From positions 4,191,649-4,255,648 of the forward strand of contig JAQFVV010000049.1 in the NCBI GenBank assembly GCA_028023455.1: a stretch of 64,000 bases of DNA. The letters are read 5' to 3'. Positions 13,111-25,200 of the stretch are shown here, one piece after another (positions within the stretch are counted from its first letter, which is position 1; every line of letters starts with the position of its first letter). This stretch comes from Epiperipatus broadwayi (Eukaryota; Onychophora; Udeonychophora; Euonychophora; Peripatidae). The notes under the pieces were generated by a model. The model was not told the DNA's origin. It was given only the letters and a program-made list of their open reading frames with translations, and ran no database searches. Both the position numbers and the translations under genes were made by a program.

Positions 13111-13439
13111 TGCCTCATAGTAGCTTATTGTAGAGAGAGGAGTTGGCAGAATTAAATGATTTTGAAAATTTAACAATATGCAAATAATATGTAATCTTAA
13201 TCATTATAAGTATATTAAATAGGTAAATTTTAGCATAAAAGGAAAGATAAGTTTGGGAGAGGGAGTTGGTAATCTGTGTGGCATTTCTTGTTTTGTAAGA
13301 TACCACCAACCAACTTAAAGAATATTTTGCCATGAAGAAAAGAATTACTCATCAATATATATGGACCCAGGAATATATTCACTGGGCCTTAGGCCTTTAT
13401 GGCATTCCAAGTTGATGGTAATATGTGTGCAGGCTATAA

Positions 13440-15560
13440 CATGATTAACTCTATATACCAATTATCATGCAGGATTTACAAATCCACAATGCATTCAAAC
13501 CACCTTCAGACTTATTTGGGCCACCTGCTACCAATACCCCATTCCAAAATATACAATTTGCTGACAAGCTTGCCAATATAAATAACTTGTGTCACCCAGG
13601 TCCCAATAAAATTCCTGCTTTTGTTTTACATTTTAGGCACTTTACTGTATTATACCTTTGTGACGTGGAAAAATTGTTTATCCCAAAGTATATATGACAT
13701 CAAAGGTCTATATCCAATCTCAGTTGTCCCATTTATCAAACAACCAGGCTTAACTTCTACTCTTACCAACTTCCATCAAATTTCCATGAGCCACTGATAA
13801 TGGAGATACTGGAAAAAGTTGTATAGGATCATCTAGAGCAGTGGTCTTCAACCTTTTCACACCTGCAGACTGGCAAAAATAAGGATAAGATTTCACAGAC
13901 TGGCAGAAGTCTACAGATAAATTTTCTTAAAGATTTAAACTGCTTAGCCTTAGATGAGCATAATTGTTATAACTGACCAAAACAACACCCTAGTTACTGT
14001 GTATTGTAATGATGTTGCTTACCTTCACATGCTGAACACTATTTCTCAAGTTGCACAGTCATACTGCTACAGAAAACAGTACAATAACAATTGTTCTCAT
14101 TAATGTGCCTGCATTGCTACATTTATTATTTCATTGTTAAAACATGCAATAATAAAATGTTATTCACCTGAATGTTGGGAAATATCACAGCTAGTGTAAT
14201 TACATGGCAATGATTATGATAAATGTAATATCTGTATTTAAAGTTAAATATACAAGATGAAGTTATATATATGGAGTTTGTATAATAAAAAACTTTTTTT
14301 TTTAAATTTTGAATTTTTTTTTAGAAAAATAATAAAAAATTTATTCCCCCTATCCATAAACATCTATGATAACTAGAAAAACAAATTAATTTATGTATGA
14401 TTAATTAGATTTTGTTTTCATTCTGTTTCTTTTTTTTTGTAATTGGGTAAAAATGAGATTAAGATAACACCAGATTGCATTGCCACTGGAAAAATTAAGC
14501 TCAAAAGTTGTTTTGGTAAAGTGTCACAGTGAAATAAAACAATCATTATAAAGATGTCATTTTGCAAAAAAAAAAAAAAAAAAAGATAATAGATTTACGT
14601 TCCTGGTGAAAGGAAATCATCATCAATGATCTGTCTCCATTTTGTGAAGTTTACAATTTCAAAAAGAAATATCACACAAAATAAATAGATTATACAAATG
14701 CAATAAAAAATTTTGCTATATGTGACCAATAAATGAGCTGACACAATAGAGAAATGCCTACTAGGTATAGGAATTGACGTTTAAGAAGTGGTGCAATTAT
14801 CATGAGATTGAAGCTTTGTCTTTTAATGATTGCATTTTCAGATAAATTTCTTTGATCATTATTTAGCAATTATAGTATTATCTAATAATTTAAATAAAAT
14901 TTTGATTTATAATTAATTTTATTTAAGCAATTGCGATAAAAAAAAATTGTTATATATTAATTAAGTTTAAAATCTTATTATTTTGTTATTACAAACTTTC
15001 CTGCCAGTCTATCCAGACCAGCAGGAAACTTCTGCAGATTAACACTGGTCCATGGATCAAGGGTTCAAGACCACTGATCTAGAGTGACATCCATTTTCTC
15101 TAATTTCCAATATGCAGTTTGCAAAAAAGGCTCTTCTGCCATATTGGCTGCTCTGATGTATAAAGAAGTTTTGAACTTGGTTTAAGATTTAAAAAATGCT
15201 CCACAGCAGTTCAACTAGATATAGAGTCTGCATTTGACTCTGTGTCTATTCCCATTCTGATAGGCTAGTTAACACTACTGTTCCAAGTACTCTGCTTTAC
15301 TTAATTACCAACTTATTGCAGAGCAGAGAGATATATATCATTCTAAATGAGAAATGTTCACCATTATTCACCCCTATGTAATCCATATGCCAAGCCTCAC
15401 CTCTTAGTTCACTGTTCTTCATTTTCTAAATAAATCCTTTATTAAAGCATATACAACAGGCATTTTCAGGAATCCAAAAATCCAAATTATACATACTCAT
15501 CAATACCTTCAATGCATAGCATATGTGAATACTGTCTTCCTACTATCTTGTAAGCATCTC
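13440..15560 (+). pseudogene. LINE reverse transcriptase remnant, split by a hAT element
   Basis: Scattered reverse transcriptase motifs occur in order on the + strand. HPGPNKIPAFVLH (about 13594-13632) matches the family's KSPGPDKIPARVLK-type block. PISVVPFIKQ and ILEKVV follow just before the hAT insertion. After it, AVQLDIESAFDSVSIPILI (15206-15262) is motif A, with its catalytic Asp and AFDSV core intact. IAYVNTVFLL (near 15518-15547) stands where YADD is expected, with both catalytic aspartates lost. Numerous stops and frameshifts show a long-dead copy. The family copies RNA by target-primed reverse transcription. The layout suggests a Jockey/CR1-like clade, but I cannot decide. No endonuclease domain is evident upstream. 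Confidence 0.65.
13831..15084. mobile_element. hAT-type non-autonomous transposon with 8-bp TSDs
   Basis: The element proper is 13839-15076 (1238 bp). Its left end is CAGTGGTCTTCAACCTTTTC. Its right end, read inward on the minus strand, is CAGTGGTCTTGAACCCTTGA. The 8 bp atctagag occur immediately outside both ends (13831-13838 and 15077-15084), a perfect hAT-length target duplication. Subterminal gactggcagaagt-type blocks near 13901 have inverted counterparts near 15000-15035, which is common for hAT transposase binding sites. No transposase frame exists inside, so it must have been mobilised in trans. It interrupts the LINE remnant at 13440-15560. Confidence 0.88.
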
Positions 15561-15599
15561 ACCACATTGTAAAGCATCCTCAATCAATATACTTCCATG

Positions 15600-17676
15600 T
15601 AAGATTTAATGAGTAAAACAGCAGCATGTTTTATATGCAGCAACAAATGATACACTCAAATATTTCAGGAAAAGGCAACCTCTTTCTTAGGTTTTCCATT
15701 TTACATGGGCTCTCTTCTTCTTCTTCTTTTTATTATTGTATAGACATTTTTTTGGAATGTGTATGTCTCTTCACACTTTTTACTAGGATGCCATTCATTT
15801 GATAAACAATATATAAGTAAAATAAAAGACTGAGAAATTTAATAGTAAGAACATTTCTAAGGATCCCTGAAATCTTAATATCATAATTCAATAATAAGAA
15901 TAAATTATATTTTATGTAAAAGAAACCACTGTGAAAAAAAAGGTTGCACAAATAGACAAATAAGATTTTTAAAAAACAACAACATGATTTTATCTAGATC
16001 TTGAACTGTGAATCTGATCATGGCAATTGTAGCTGTGAGGAGCATAATTGTATATGGAGGGTGAGGACAGGATAATAAAAGAAATTTTATAATGAGAAAG
16101 AGATTATATTATAATCTAACTGCTCTGTGGTGTATGTTGTAAATATTAAGAGCTTTTGTAGATTGTAAGAATGAGTTGAGAATTCTCCTTTTTAAAATTT
16201 ATTTTTAATTGTAATTAGAATATTTGTAATGTTTAATAATTATTATCATTGTCATTATTACCCATATGGTTCTTTTGATTGGCATAAATCACACTAATAG
16301 AAAACCCTAAGCATAGCCTTATCATGATCAAATTATGATATTATATCCTAATACTTGTTTCATGCCTAAGTTTAATATATCCATTTTTTATGTTATAATT
16401 TTGGCATGTCCAATAATCATCTTTCTTTTATTGTTAAAGCATAAAAGCTCATACAATTTCTTCAAGTTTTCATGTACTTCTTGTGAAATTTACATGCCTT
16501 TTTCCTCCAAAGACCTCAGATAACATGTTAAGTAAACATCATCATTATAAGAAGCAGTGACGTGCTAACAACTATGAACCCACCAACTCCAAAAGCAAAA
16601 AAGACCAAACAAATAAATGCACTAAAGATGTGTTTTGTAATGATAGTATAAAACAAACCATAAATCATAAATACATACATATGTAAAAAGTGCTGACTCA
16701 ATTATTCTGTTTATGTAATATTATGTCATGCTTTTTTTTAATGTTTTGGGAGCAAACACTTCTTTTTTGAATGATTTTAACTTCTTGTTTAATTATAATT
16801 TATCATTGAATTTTATTCTGAGCTCAATATTTCCAATGAAAGCTATCTGTTTCACAATTTTTTTAAATGGCTTTGAAATAATATTTATATTATAAAATCA
16901 CTGGCAGAAATTAGTTCATGATTTTCCATATTTTAAATGCAATTCTATCTACTTAATATTTAGTATTACATCAAAACATGTGAAAAATTTACATAAGTAA
17001 GATGTATATTACAAAAATAAATGCTTTGGGATTGAATATAGTGGAAGATAGATAATCTTAAAAGCTAAAGATATCTACAATGAAGCTCATTCTATCATTT
17101 TTGTTTGTTTCAAGTATGACAACCGATTGTTATTATGTGATGATAATTATTTTTGTCAGACATCTAAATGAATTTTTTTAAGAAATTTTTTTTTAATATA
17201 CATAATATTCAAACTTACCATACTAATAGAAAATTGTACCAATATAATATTTACCAATCAACTTTGTATTAGTCATTAAGATATTAGTTAGAATATATGA
17301 TCAAGAGATGCCTTATTTATTACACACATTAACAAGCAAGTCAAACTACTCCATTCATCAGACAAAAAAATAATCTGTTCATCTTAACAATGTCCAGACT
17401 ATCAATCTGTTAATCCTTCCAATTACCAGTATTAATTTGTTAGCCCTCATGATGTCCAGACTCTTAATCTTTAATATGTTCAAGTTTGCAGAAATTCACA
17501 TACATTTGTCTTATGGTTTCTAAAAGTTATATACTTCACATATTTTTTCTTGTAAAATATGATATCATAGTTGAGAATATTTTATTATCATGAATGACAC
17601 AAATGAATTTCCTGATTAATAAAATTCGATATTTCTTTATAAAGTTGACACTTCTTATATTCTCATACATCCAATG

Positions 17677-17678
<2 letters not shown>
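15600..17678. other. AT-rich noncoding stretch
   Basis: No gene, RNA or element is recognised. There are two loosely similar blocks near 17390 and 17450 (both containing atgtccagact followed by an aatct block), possibly a decayed short tandem duplication. Confidence 0.5.

Positions 17679-17767
<89 letters not shown>
17679..17767. repeat. (TA)n microsatellite
   Basis: About 44 uninterrupted TA dinucleotides. It is self-complementary and could extrude as a hairpin. Apparent Tyr-Ile repeat frames across it are an artefact. Confidence 0.97.
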
Positions 17768-17769
<2 letters not shown>

Positions 17770-18206
17770 GGCTAAAGTTAAGATTTGTTGAATAATATAA
17801 TAATCATCTGGAAAAATGTACATGTTGGTATGTTTTATAAAACTGATTTGAAACTAAAATAATTTTTTATCATGTATTTGAATTATATGCACTTTTGGAT
17901 AATTAAACTCATAATAAAAGATTCATTTAATATATCCATTTCATCTTGATTACTTATATAAAAAAATACTATTGGTTTCAAGCTTATTGATCATTTATCA
18001 GATATAATACCAAAAAATTATATGCATTATTTGAATATTTTCTTTATGTCATCTGTACAATTTTTCTTTATTGCAAATTATTTTCCAAGATTATCATTTA
18101 GAATTAATATTTTTCAAGTCTTCAGGCACTTTCTGATTTTGGACATTTCTTTAGGACTGTGGTAAGCACATCTTCATAACCAAAATGCAGACCTGTAACT
18201 TTTGAA

Positions 18207-18485
18207 TTGGCAAAGGTAGAAATATTTTTTGTAATAATGAAAGTGAAACAAACATTAAATAAATTTGGAAGAAATGAAATTGAAACCAGTAGTCAGGTAT
18301 TTGAGTTGGCCAAAAATTGTGAACAAGAAAGAATTGAAAGTAAAAATCAGTCACTAGATAGAATATTGATTCTAGAAAAGGATTCAGTAAATAAAGAGGT
18401 TATTATGACAAGATATAAGACAAGAACAATTGTAATAAAGAATGAAGTAAAAAATTTCCAACCATCATCTCATTTGTTAACATAG
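18207..18485 (+). other. Unassigned 92-codon open frame, Lys/Glu-rich
   Basis: An open frame of 92 codons is rich in Lys, Glu, Asn and Ile, with segments such as NKFGRNEIETSSQVFELAKN. I recognise no domain. Composition follows the A+T-rich background and there is no signal peptide or membrane segment. Two FELAK words occur: one in the frame (FELAKN) and one spanning its start (FELAKVE). This is as likely a chance frame or relic as an exon. Confidence 0.15.
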
Positions 18486-18910
18486 CCTATTGATTGATCA
18501 GTAAGTCACACTGCTTTAATTAAGAAAAAATCTAATTGTGGAAATATAAATTCTACTAGTTTATTTTTATCTAAAATTTTAAATATCTTCAATAGATAGA
18601 TCTTTACAAAATATGATTACTGAGAGATACTTCAGAAAACATGTACCAATAACCAGAAATTGTACCTAAGAAAAAATCAAAACAAGTTTCAGAATATGAG
18701 AGTTCTGAAAGAAACAAGTTTATGAGAGTCCTTTAAATGAAATTAGTGATAGCCAACATTTGTAAAACTCACCGTATTGTTAAAAGTATAAAGGTAACAG
18801 ATGTTAATCAAATTAGTGATGCCAACTGGTTTCAAATTTTGACATAAATAAAATTATAAAAACGAGCCCACATTTTATATGCTAAGTTAATAAATAGACC
18901 ACATATAAAT

Positions 18911-19168
18911 AATGACAATAAAAAGAGTGAAATTGAAATTAACCGAGATATTACCGCAGTTTCATTTGAATCAGCTTAAATTTAAATTATCAAGGTAGAA
19001 TAAAGAAATATTAATTTTAAATATCTTGTAGTAAAGATTATGTGTGGTATGTTTATACAATAGTAAAAATAAACAGTTGTTGATTTTACTTTGATAATTT
19101 AAATTTAGATTGATTCAAATGGAATTGAAATAATATCTCAGTTAATTTAAATTTCATACTTGTCATTG
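18911..19168. repeat. Foldback repeat, arms about 85 bp
   Basis: Arms 18911-18997 and 19087-19168 are imperfect inverted complements, for example ttatcaaggta against tactttgataa at the inner ends, around a loop of about 90 bp. Weaker complementarity continues outward. It is probably a decayed miniature inverted-repeat element; no clear target duplication is visible. Confidence 0.75.
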
Positions 19169-19169
19169 C

Positions 19170-20800
19170 TAATATAATTGTCTAACTAATTTACTTAACA
19201 ACAGATAAAACATATTATTTGTTTCTTTTATTTATGTTAATCTTAGATATAGGGTAGTGAAAAATAAATGGACTTGGCTAACACATAGTTCAAAATGTTT
19301 CTTTGATTTGTAAATTTGTAATTATTTAAACGGATTAATTAATTGAATTTGTAATTAATGTGGTTTATTTAATTATAATTAAACTGATGTTAAATTTCTC
19401 ACTCTTCTTTTTCTTTCATATTATTTTCTAGAGTTAAAATAGCCATTGTCTCTGTTGAGAGGCTATTAATGACGATACCTTATGAGAGTATGTACACATA
19501 TATTTTCTTATATAAAATATGTGTATTCAGAATGCTTAATTTAAATATTTTCTGAAAATAACCTCAAGGAGAATTAAATTTTTTACCAATGTTAATCATA
19601 ATATTACTTTTTTGTTAATCACTGATGTTCGTTATAAAATTTATATTTCTATGATTATTATTTTTTGATTCATTGACGTATATTCACCTAAAACAATTTT
19701 TTATTTTATATTTTCTGCTATAAATTTTGGTTCAGGCTTTTTTTTAATAATAATACTTAAAAATCAAAGTTTGAATATCTATTTGTTTCTTATTCAATTA
19801 TTTTTAATTAAATACCTATATTCTTGTATAAAAGCATGCAATTCTTTTTTCCAAATTTTAATTAATAGTTTATTTAAAGGAAAATATTGCAAAAATGAAA
19901 TGCTGCTTGATATCATTCTTTGTCCTTGTAGGATCAATACTAAAATTTGGTTATATTTTAAAACATTTTTCAAGATATTAATTTAATTAACCTATTTAAT
20001 ATAATTTACTTGAAACAAGGTATCATTAAAAAAATTTCCAGAGATGAGGAACTAAACTGTTTTTATTTAAGCATTTCATAACGATCTTTTTTTAAAAAAA
20101 AAAAAAATACATGCACATTTCTTTTAAAAAATCTTATGTAGTATACATATTAATGAGATAATGAAATCACAATTGTTTATGATATAGTTTTAAATATTAT
20201 GGTATTATAATAAATATTGCTACAAGATTATCAAAAAATAATCACATTCCATTTATTGTTTAGGGTATTTTCCTTATCTTTCATCATATGTAAGTCCAAA
20301 CAGAGATTTTCATATAGTGCTGCAGTATTTGTATATTTTACATTATAAATATATTTGTGATAGCTCTGATAATCAATATATCAATGTGTGTGTTGTTAAT
20401 TTTATAGGAGTACCAAACTCTCCATACAGTAGTGCTAGCCTTTGTAATCAATGGATTCAGGAAGATTAGTGCATAAAGTCTCTATCCAGTGCCTATTCAT
20501 CCAACACACCCAGACTACAATATGGAGAACTTGGTATTTTTATTAACAGCAAGTGTAAGCACATGAATGCTTGTGGAGAAATGGTAAAAATACAGAGATG
20601 TTGTTTGATTAAATTACATTTGTAACACAAAATAGTAGATTTTTATTACATGTAAAATTATTTTTTTTGTTTCAAGATTATTTTAATTATTTTAAAAGAT
20701 ATTTTTAATAATAAATAAATATATATATATTATTTTTGAAAGAATTTAAATGAGCATAATATAAACAAAGAAAAAAAAAACACTTTCTAGTTACATAAAA
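19170..20800. other. AT-rich noncoding stretch
   Basis: Mostly featureless. A slightly G+C-richer block at 20408-20545 follows a pyrimidine-rich ttttatag but contains stops in all forward frames within about 25 codons. Confidence 0.5.
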
Positions 20801-20803
20801 AGA

Positions 20804-21061
20804 TTAATAGTAATATTAGATATTAAGCCAATGCACATGCACTTTAGATAAATTATAAATGAATACTCAATTTTTCCAGACATGAGATATAGTATTTTAG
20901 AAAGAATGGAATGAATCCACCCATTTTTTCAACCCAAATGTTTATGTATGGGAAAATCTTAAGTGTGTGGAAATAAAATACTATATCTCATGGCTGGAAA
21001 AATTGAGTATTCATTTATAATTTACCTAAAGCACATTGGCTTAATTGCTAATATTACTATT
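20804..21061. repeat. Foldback repeat, arms about 90-95 bp
   Basis: Left arm 20804-20899 and right arm 20974-21061 are inverted complements with high identity: tgagatatagtatttta against taaaatactatatctca, and tcatttataatttac against its counterpart. The loop of about 75 bp is unrelated to either arm. It behaves like a MITE or foldback element. Confidence 0.9.
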
Positions 21062-21610
21062 ACATAAAAAACATAGCACTATATAAAAATAATATTTTAT
21101 AAAAAGATTAACAATTTTTTTCTTAGATTAATTCATTGTTTTTATTCTCCTTTTTGCTATTTTTATTATGACTAAAATTAGTTTAACCAGCCAGTATTCT
21201 GACAGATTTCTTTGTTCTCACTTACTTTAAGCTTTCAACTTTCACTTTAATATCAAACCATTATTATTTTATCAGAATATAATAAATTTGACTTCATTTA
21301 ATAGATATTTTTGTTTAGAATTTAAATAAAGTTTTAAAAAATCACATTTGATTTTTGAAATTATTTTAAAAATTAAATTTTAATCACAACACAATGCTGC
21401 TTCATCATAAAATTTCAGGTGAAAACACAAGTTGCAAAATTAAGAAAATCTTCATTTGATGTTTGTTTTAAAAATTTGAAAAAATTATTTTTAATAATTA
21501 GTAAATCAATGATGTTATGATTTAAATATTTATAATTTATTAGTAATTTTTACAATATCATTAAATGTTATTATAGATTATTTAGTGATAACATTTTCTA
21601 AACTGATATA

Positions 21611-21824
21611 GTATTAAATCATCTATATTCTTTATTACTGATTGCAATGCTTTTTTGCAACTCACTATTGACAGTTTTGTGCCCTAGCAATCTTCTTCAA
21701 AACTTCTACTTGGAAATATAAGTAGAAGTTTTGAAGAAGATTGCTGGGGCAATCGAAACTGTCAAAAACAAGTTGTAAAAAAGCATTGTAAACACTAATA
21801 AAGAACATAGATGATTTAATATTA
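21611..21824. repeat. Near-perfect hairpin, arms about 100 bp
   Basis: Arms 21611-21711 and 21720-21824 are close inverted complements with only a short centre (ggaaatat). The inner 35-40 bp (agtagaagttttgaagaaga and its partner) are almost perfect. A read-through transcript would form long double-stranded RNA. It is probably a young foldback element. Confidence 0.92.
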
Positions 21825-22935
21825 TATGGATCTGGCAATGCAATAAGAAATGTTAAATTATAATTAATTTTCTAAACTGTTGAACTTCCTGCAGTTATAA
21901 TCATCATAATTACATATTCAGCAAAATTTAAGCTTTTATATTTAAAATAAAACATTTCTGTAAAAATTAAATATGTAATAATATGTATTTTGATTTCCAA
22001 TAATTATCATACAATTTCTATACAAAAATAATCGTAAACTTTCCACAAAATCAAGTTTGTACTCTACATAACATTTTCTCAAAGTAATCTTGCAAAGTTT
22101 AAGATCAACAAATATATAAAAGGCACCCATCATTATATAGTTCAAAAAATTTTGAAGACCCATTTATTTGATTATCCTGAAATCTTTTGAATTTTTTTTT
22201 GAAATTAAAATAGAAAAAAATACATATGTGAATTTTAAAGCTGTAATAAAAAAAGGTTTGCAAAATTTTTCAGTAGAGAGCGAAAAATGCAAATTCAATT
22301 TTTTGACTTCCACCCGAGAAAATATCATAATGAAAAATTGCCTCATTAATAAAAATAATAAATACTTGCACCAAAGCCAAAGTGGATTTATTTTAACTAA
22401 TTAGCAATTAGACATTAATACTGAAAAACTTTCCACATTATTTTCATAAAGAATTTAGAGAATTATTTAATCCAAACATATATTTTTTACTGCAAATTTT
22501 TTGTGTTTCAATAATATACTTTATTATACAAAAAATAGATTACATGAATTTACAATGGTGTTACCAGCGTTACAAAGGCATGACTGGTCTAACAAATGTG
22601 TTATCAATTAAAAAAACCTTTCAGAAAATTTTTAATATTATTTGTTAATAAAATATTTAATCTTTTACAAGGTCATTAAAAATTGTACTAAGATACTTAG
22701 TCTTGGAACTATTAATTTAAATAATGCTGGTTAGATGTTATTTACTATTCATGTTGAATAGAATTTCATTGTCATAATTATAATTTTCTACATTTGCTTT
22801 TCATGTGGGGGTTTTTAGCCCAGAAAAATGTAGGTTTATTTTCTTTGAATATTAGTTTAATACTACTAATATGAGATTTTTGCACATTATTCATATATAG
22901 CACTACAAATGTTTCCTTCTTTATATATATATATA
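21825..22935. other. AT-rich noncoding stretch
   Basis: I see no recognisable gene or element. Short frames on either strand near 22164-22404 overlap each other and have background composition. Confidence 0.5.
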
Positions 22936-22940
22936 TATAT

Positions 22941-22953
22941 ATATATTTTAACA

Positions 22954-22989
<36 letters not shown>

Positions 22990-23000
22990 TGTTAAAATAT
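22941..23000. repeat. Perfect palindrome built on (TA)n
   Basis: tattttaacactcata and its exact complement tatgagtgttaaaata flank a (TA)n centre, giving about 60 bp of perfect palindrome capable of cruciform extrusion. It lies immediately outside the small inverted repeat at 23005-23270. Confidence 0.9.
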
Positions 23001-23004
23001 AAAT

Positions 23005-23270
23005 TAATCATTGTAAAAAATTAAGTACCCTAAATCATAATTAAATTCCTAGCCAAAATTAAACTACAACTTTACTACCAACGATTTCTCAAATGAATGT
23101 AATACAGCACAAAATAAATTATTAATTATTAATGGTATCTATGAGAAGGCAAATTTATCAAGTACAGAGCTTATCTTGGCTGGAAATTATCACTAGTGAA
23201 TTTGTTATTTAATTTTGGCTAGAGATTTAATTGTGAATTGGTATACTTAGTTCATTATATTGATTAGTTT
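23005..23270. repeat. Small inverted-repeat element
   Basis: Arms 23005-23068 and 23198-23270 are imperfect inverted complements. The best part is cctagccaaaattaaa against tttaattttggctag. The size, about 265 bp, and structure fit a MITE. It is hemmed in by (TA)n tracts, so any TA target duplication cannot be distinguished. Confidence 0.6.
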
Positions 23271-23290
23271 AGCTTTTGACACTTTTTTAT

Positions 23291-23291
23291 T

Positions 23292-23371
<80 letters not shown>
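23291..23371. repeat. (TA)n microsatellite at the edge of the PLE
   Basis: Long TA runs with a few interruptions (ttata, tattta) lie directly before the left end of the Penelope-like element at 23388. Confidence 0.95.
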
Positions 23372-23377
<6 letters not shown>

Positions 23378-23433
23378 TAAATTACCCCAAATCCAAAATT
23401 CAACCAGACCCGCAAAAAATAATATTAAAACAC

Positions 23434-23475
23434 AACCAAAGGTTTCACTGCTACAAGCAGGCTTCTCAAGTGTAA
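23434..23475 (-). ncRNA. Degenerate hammerhead-like motif, left PLE arm
   Basis: On the minus strand the order is CTTGAGA, a CTGC/GCAG stem with a TTGTA loop, GAAAC, a five-base loop and GTT. This parallels the hammerhead core (CUGANGA, stem II, GAAA, minimal stem III, GUH cleavage site). Hammerhead ribozymes are known in PLE terminal repeats. The first box departs from consensus, so activity is doubtful. Confidence 0.4.
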
Positions 23476-23507
23476 AGAACTATAAAAACTACACAATATA
23501 TATAATA

Positions 23508-23822
23508 TTAAACATTACCCACAAATCCATTTACTTCCCATCCACCTTTAATATTAAAAGAACTCTTAAATAAGTTAATTGCTTCAGAATAATAAATTTT
23601 CAATAATAAAGATTCTTTAATTCTTCTTTTGATTTCATTTCTCTCAAAGAAGACAACCTTACCTTCATCAAAATTAATAGTGTGGCCTGTATCTTTTTCA
23701 TGGACATACAAAGCAGAACTAAGATATTTATTTCTAACTCTACTTTCATGAACCTTTATTCTTTCATTTAAACTCAAACTACTCTTACCTATGTACACCT
23801 TCTTACAAAAAACAAGGGATAA
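23508..23822 (-). pseudogene. PLE GIY-YIG endonuclease, left-arm copy
   Basis: The frame read on the minus strand from about 23798 to 23508 starts at YIGKSSLSLNERIKVHESRV, containing the YIG strand and the conserved Arg of the first helix. It continues through HEKDTGHTINFDEGKVVFFE and RNEIKRRIKESLLLKIYYSE and ends WEVNGFVGNV. Upstream, GVVYFIPCFL (the GIY-like strand) lies in another frame, separated by a frameshift near 23805 that also exists in the right arm. In the family this domain nicks DNA to start reverse transcription. The catalytic-region Tyr, Arg, His and Glu are recognisable, but the frame is broken. Confidence 0.8.
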
Positions 23823-23976
23823 AATATACTACACCAGGAATAGACCACCCTATCAAAAATTTCCTTTGTATTATTTAAACAATATTTATCTAAATCGCAT
23901 GTTGTTGTTACATATCTGTTTTAAATCTGATTTGCTGTCTCTGTTATAATTGCACATGTGAAAGGCTAGCATACTT

Positions 23977-24272
23977 TCAATTTGTATTATTTAATAAATT
24001 ATTCAATGTAACACCTCTTTTCCAAGCAATTTTTTTATTTCTAAACAATTTACTATTCCTATGTACAATTTTATAAGAAGACACTTTAAATGGCAAAGAA
24101 ATAAAATCATACTTTTCTCTATCCTTTACATCCTTACAAATATTACTATTAAATAAAATACTTTTAACAAATTTATCAGAGTAACTAACCCTCAAGTAAT
24201 CTTTATAAAATTAACATTCTAAAACAAAGCTATCCCACTAGAATTATTTAATTTTTTATTTCTATCATTTCT
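23977..24272 (-). pseudogene. PLE region between RT and GIY-YIG, left-arm copy
   Basis: The minus-strand frame contains YLRVSYSDKFVKSILFNSNI, then KDREKYDFISLPFKVSSYKI, and KKIAWKRGVTLNNLLNN. The first block resembles the post-polymerase helix found after the RT in PLEs (a Gly/Ser-Tyr-x-x-x-Phe pattern). It is an inverted copy of about 24915-25210 with a handful of differences. An ATG near 24195 is not a real start; the segment continues as an inverted copy to about 24272. Confidence 0.75.
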
Positions 24273-25200
24273 CACGAAGAAAAAGCTGCTATGTTTGTCA
24301 TTATGAAAGGAGATGAGTTCAAAAAAATGGATAGAGAATTAAATAATGGTAAATATATGTTTTTAGATAAAGATCCAGGTAATGTGATTAAAAGAAAATT
24401 GATAGATATTATGAAGAAAATGGTAAATTTAAAATTTTTTAATAGAGTAGATTATTTAAAATGTTATCCTAATGATTTCATATAAGCTAAGATGTTTGTG
24501 AATATTAAGTCTCATAAAGATGGTTTTCCTTTAAGATTTATTTTTGATTTTACAGGAAGTGTTGTAGAAGGTATTTCTAGATTCTTGAATAATTTTTTAA
24601 AACAATTTGTTGATTTTGGTCATTACACAGTTTCTTCTTCTTCTGAGGCTTTTGATAAGATTAATAATTTTAAAATGGAAAGTAATTGGGTATTTGGCAG
24701 TTTAGATATTGAAAATATGTATCAGTCTGTTAATAGGTTAAACAGTATTGATATTCTTATGTCTGTATTGATTAAATTTTTAGATCTTTTGGTGATTAGA
24801 AATGTAGAGAGTAATTGTTTACTATGCAGTCATTTTGTTAAAAGTAGAGAATTAAGATCTATAATTAAACCTGATAGCTATCAATTTGTATCTCATAAAG
24901 TAGCTGCTTTAAGGAATTATTGTCATAGGAATAAAAAATTAAATAATTCTAGTAGGATAGCTTTGTTTCAGAAATGTCAATTTTATAAAGATTACTTGAG
25001 GGTTGGTTACTCTGATAAATTTGTTAAAATTATTTTATTTAATAGTAATATTTGTAAGGATGTAAAAGATAGAGAAAAATATGATTTTATTTCTTTGCCA
25101 TTTAAATTGTCTTCTTATAAAATTGTATGTAGGAATAGTAAATTGTTTGGAAATAAAAAAAATTGCTTGGAAAAGAGGTGTTACATTGAATAATTTATTA
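24273..25200 (+). pseudogene. PLE reverse transcriptase, internally deleted
   Basis: The N-terminal RT segment reads KKKAAMFVIMKGDEFKKMDR, then YMFLDKDPGNVIKRKLID, like the PLE KAAxVVM...YxxLxxDPT block. One in-frame stop near 24483 separates it from KSHKDGFPLRFIFDFTGSV (matching the family KIHKDGxPLRPIxS) and FGSLDIENMYQSV, which is motif A with its catalytic Asp. The sequence then jumps at about 24775 to a post-polymerase region (CHRNKKLNNSSRIALFQKCQ, then KDYLRVGYSDKFVK). Motifs B to E, including YxDD, are missing, so this copy cannot polymerise. The 233-codon frame at 24492-25193 is part of this pseudogene. Confidence 0.85.

Noticed and set aside
17536-17823. Minus-strand open frame with a long Tyr-Ile repeat
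   Set aside because: It is a translation of the (TA)n tract; both strands stay open by composition.
20408-20545. G+C-richer block after an acceptor-like ttttatag
   Set aside because: All three forward frames hit stops within about 25 codons and there is no recognisable domain; too weak to call an exon.
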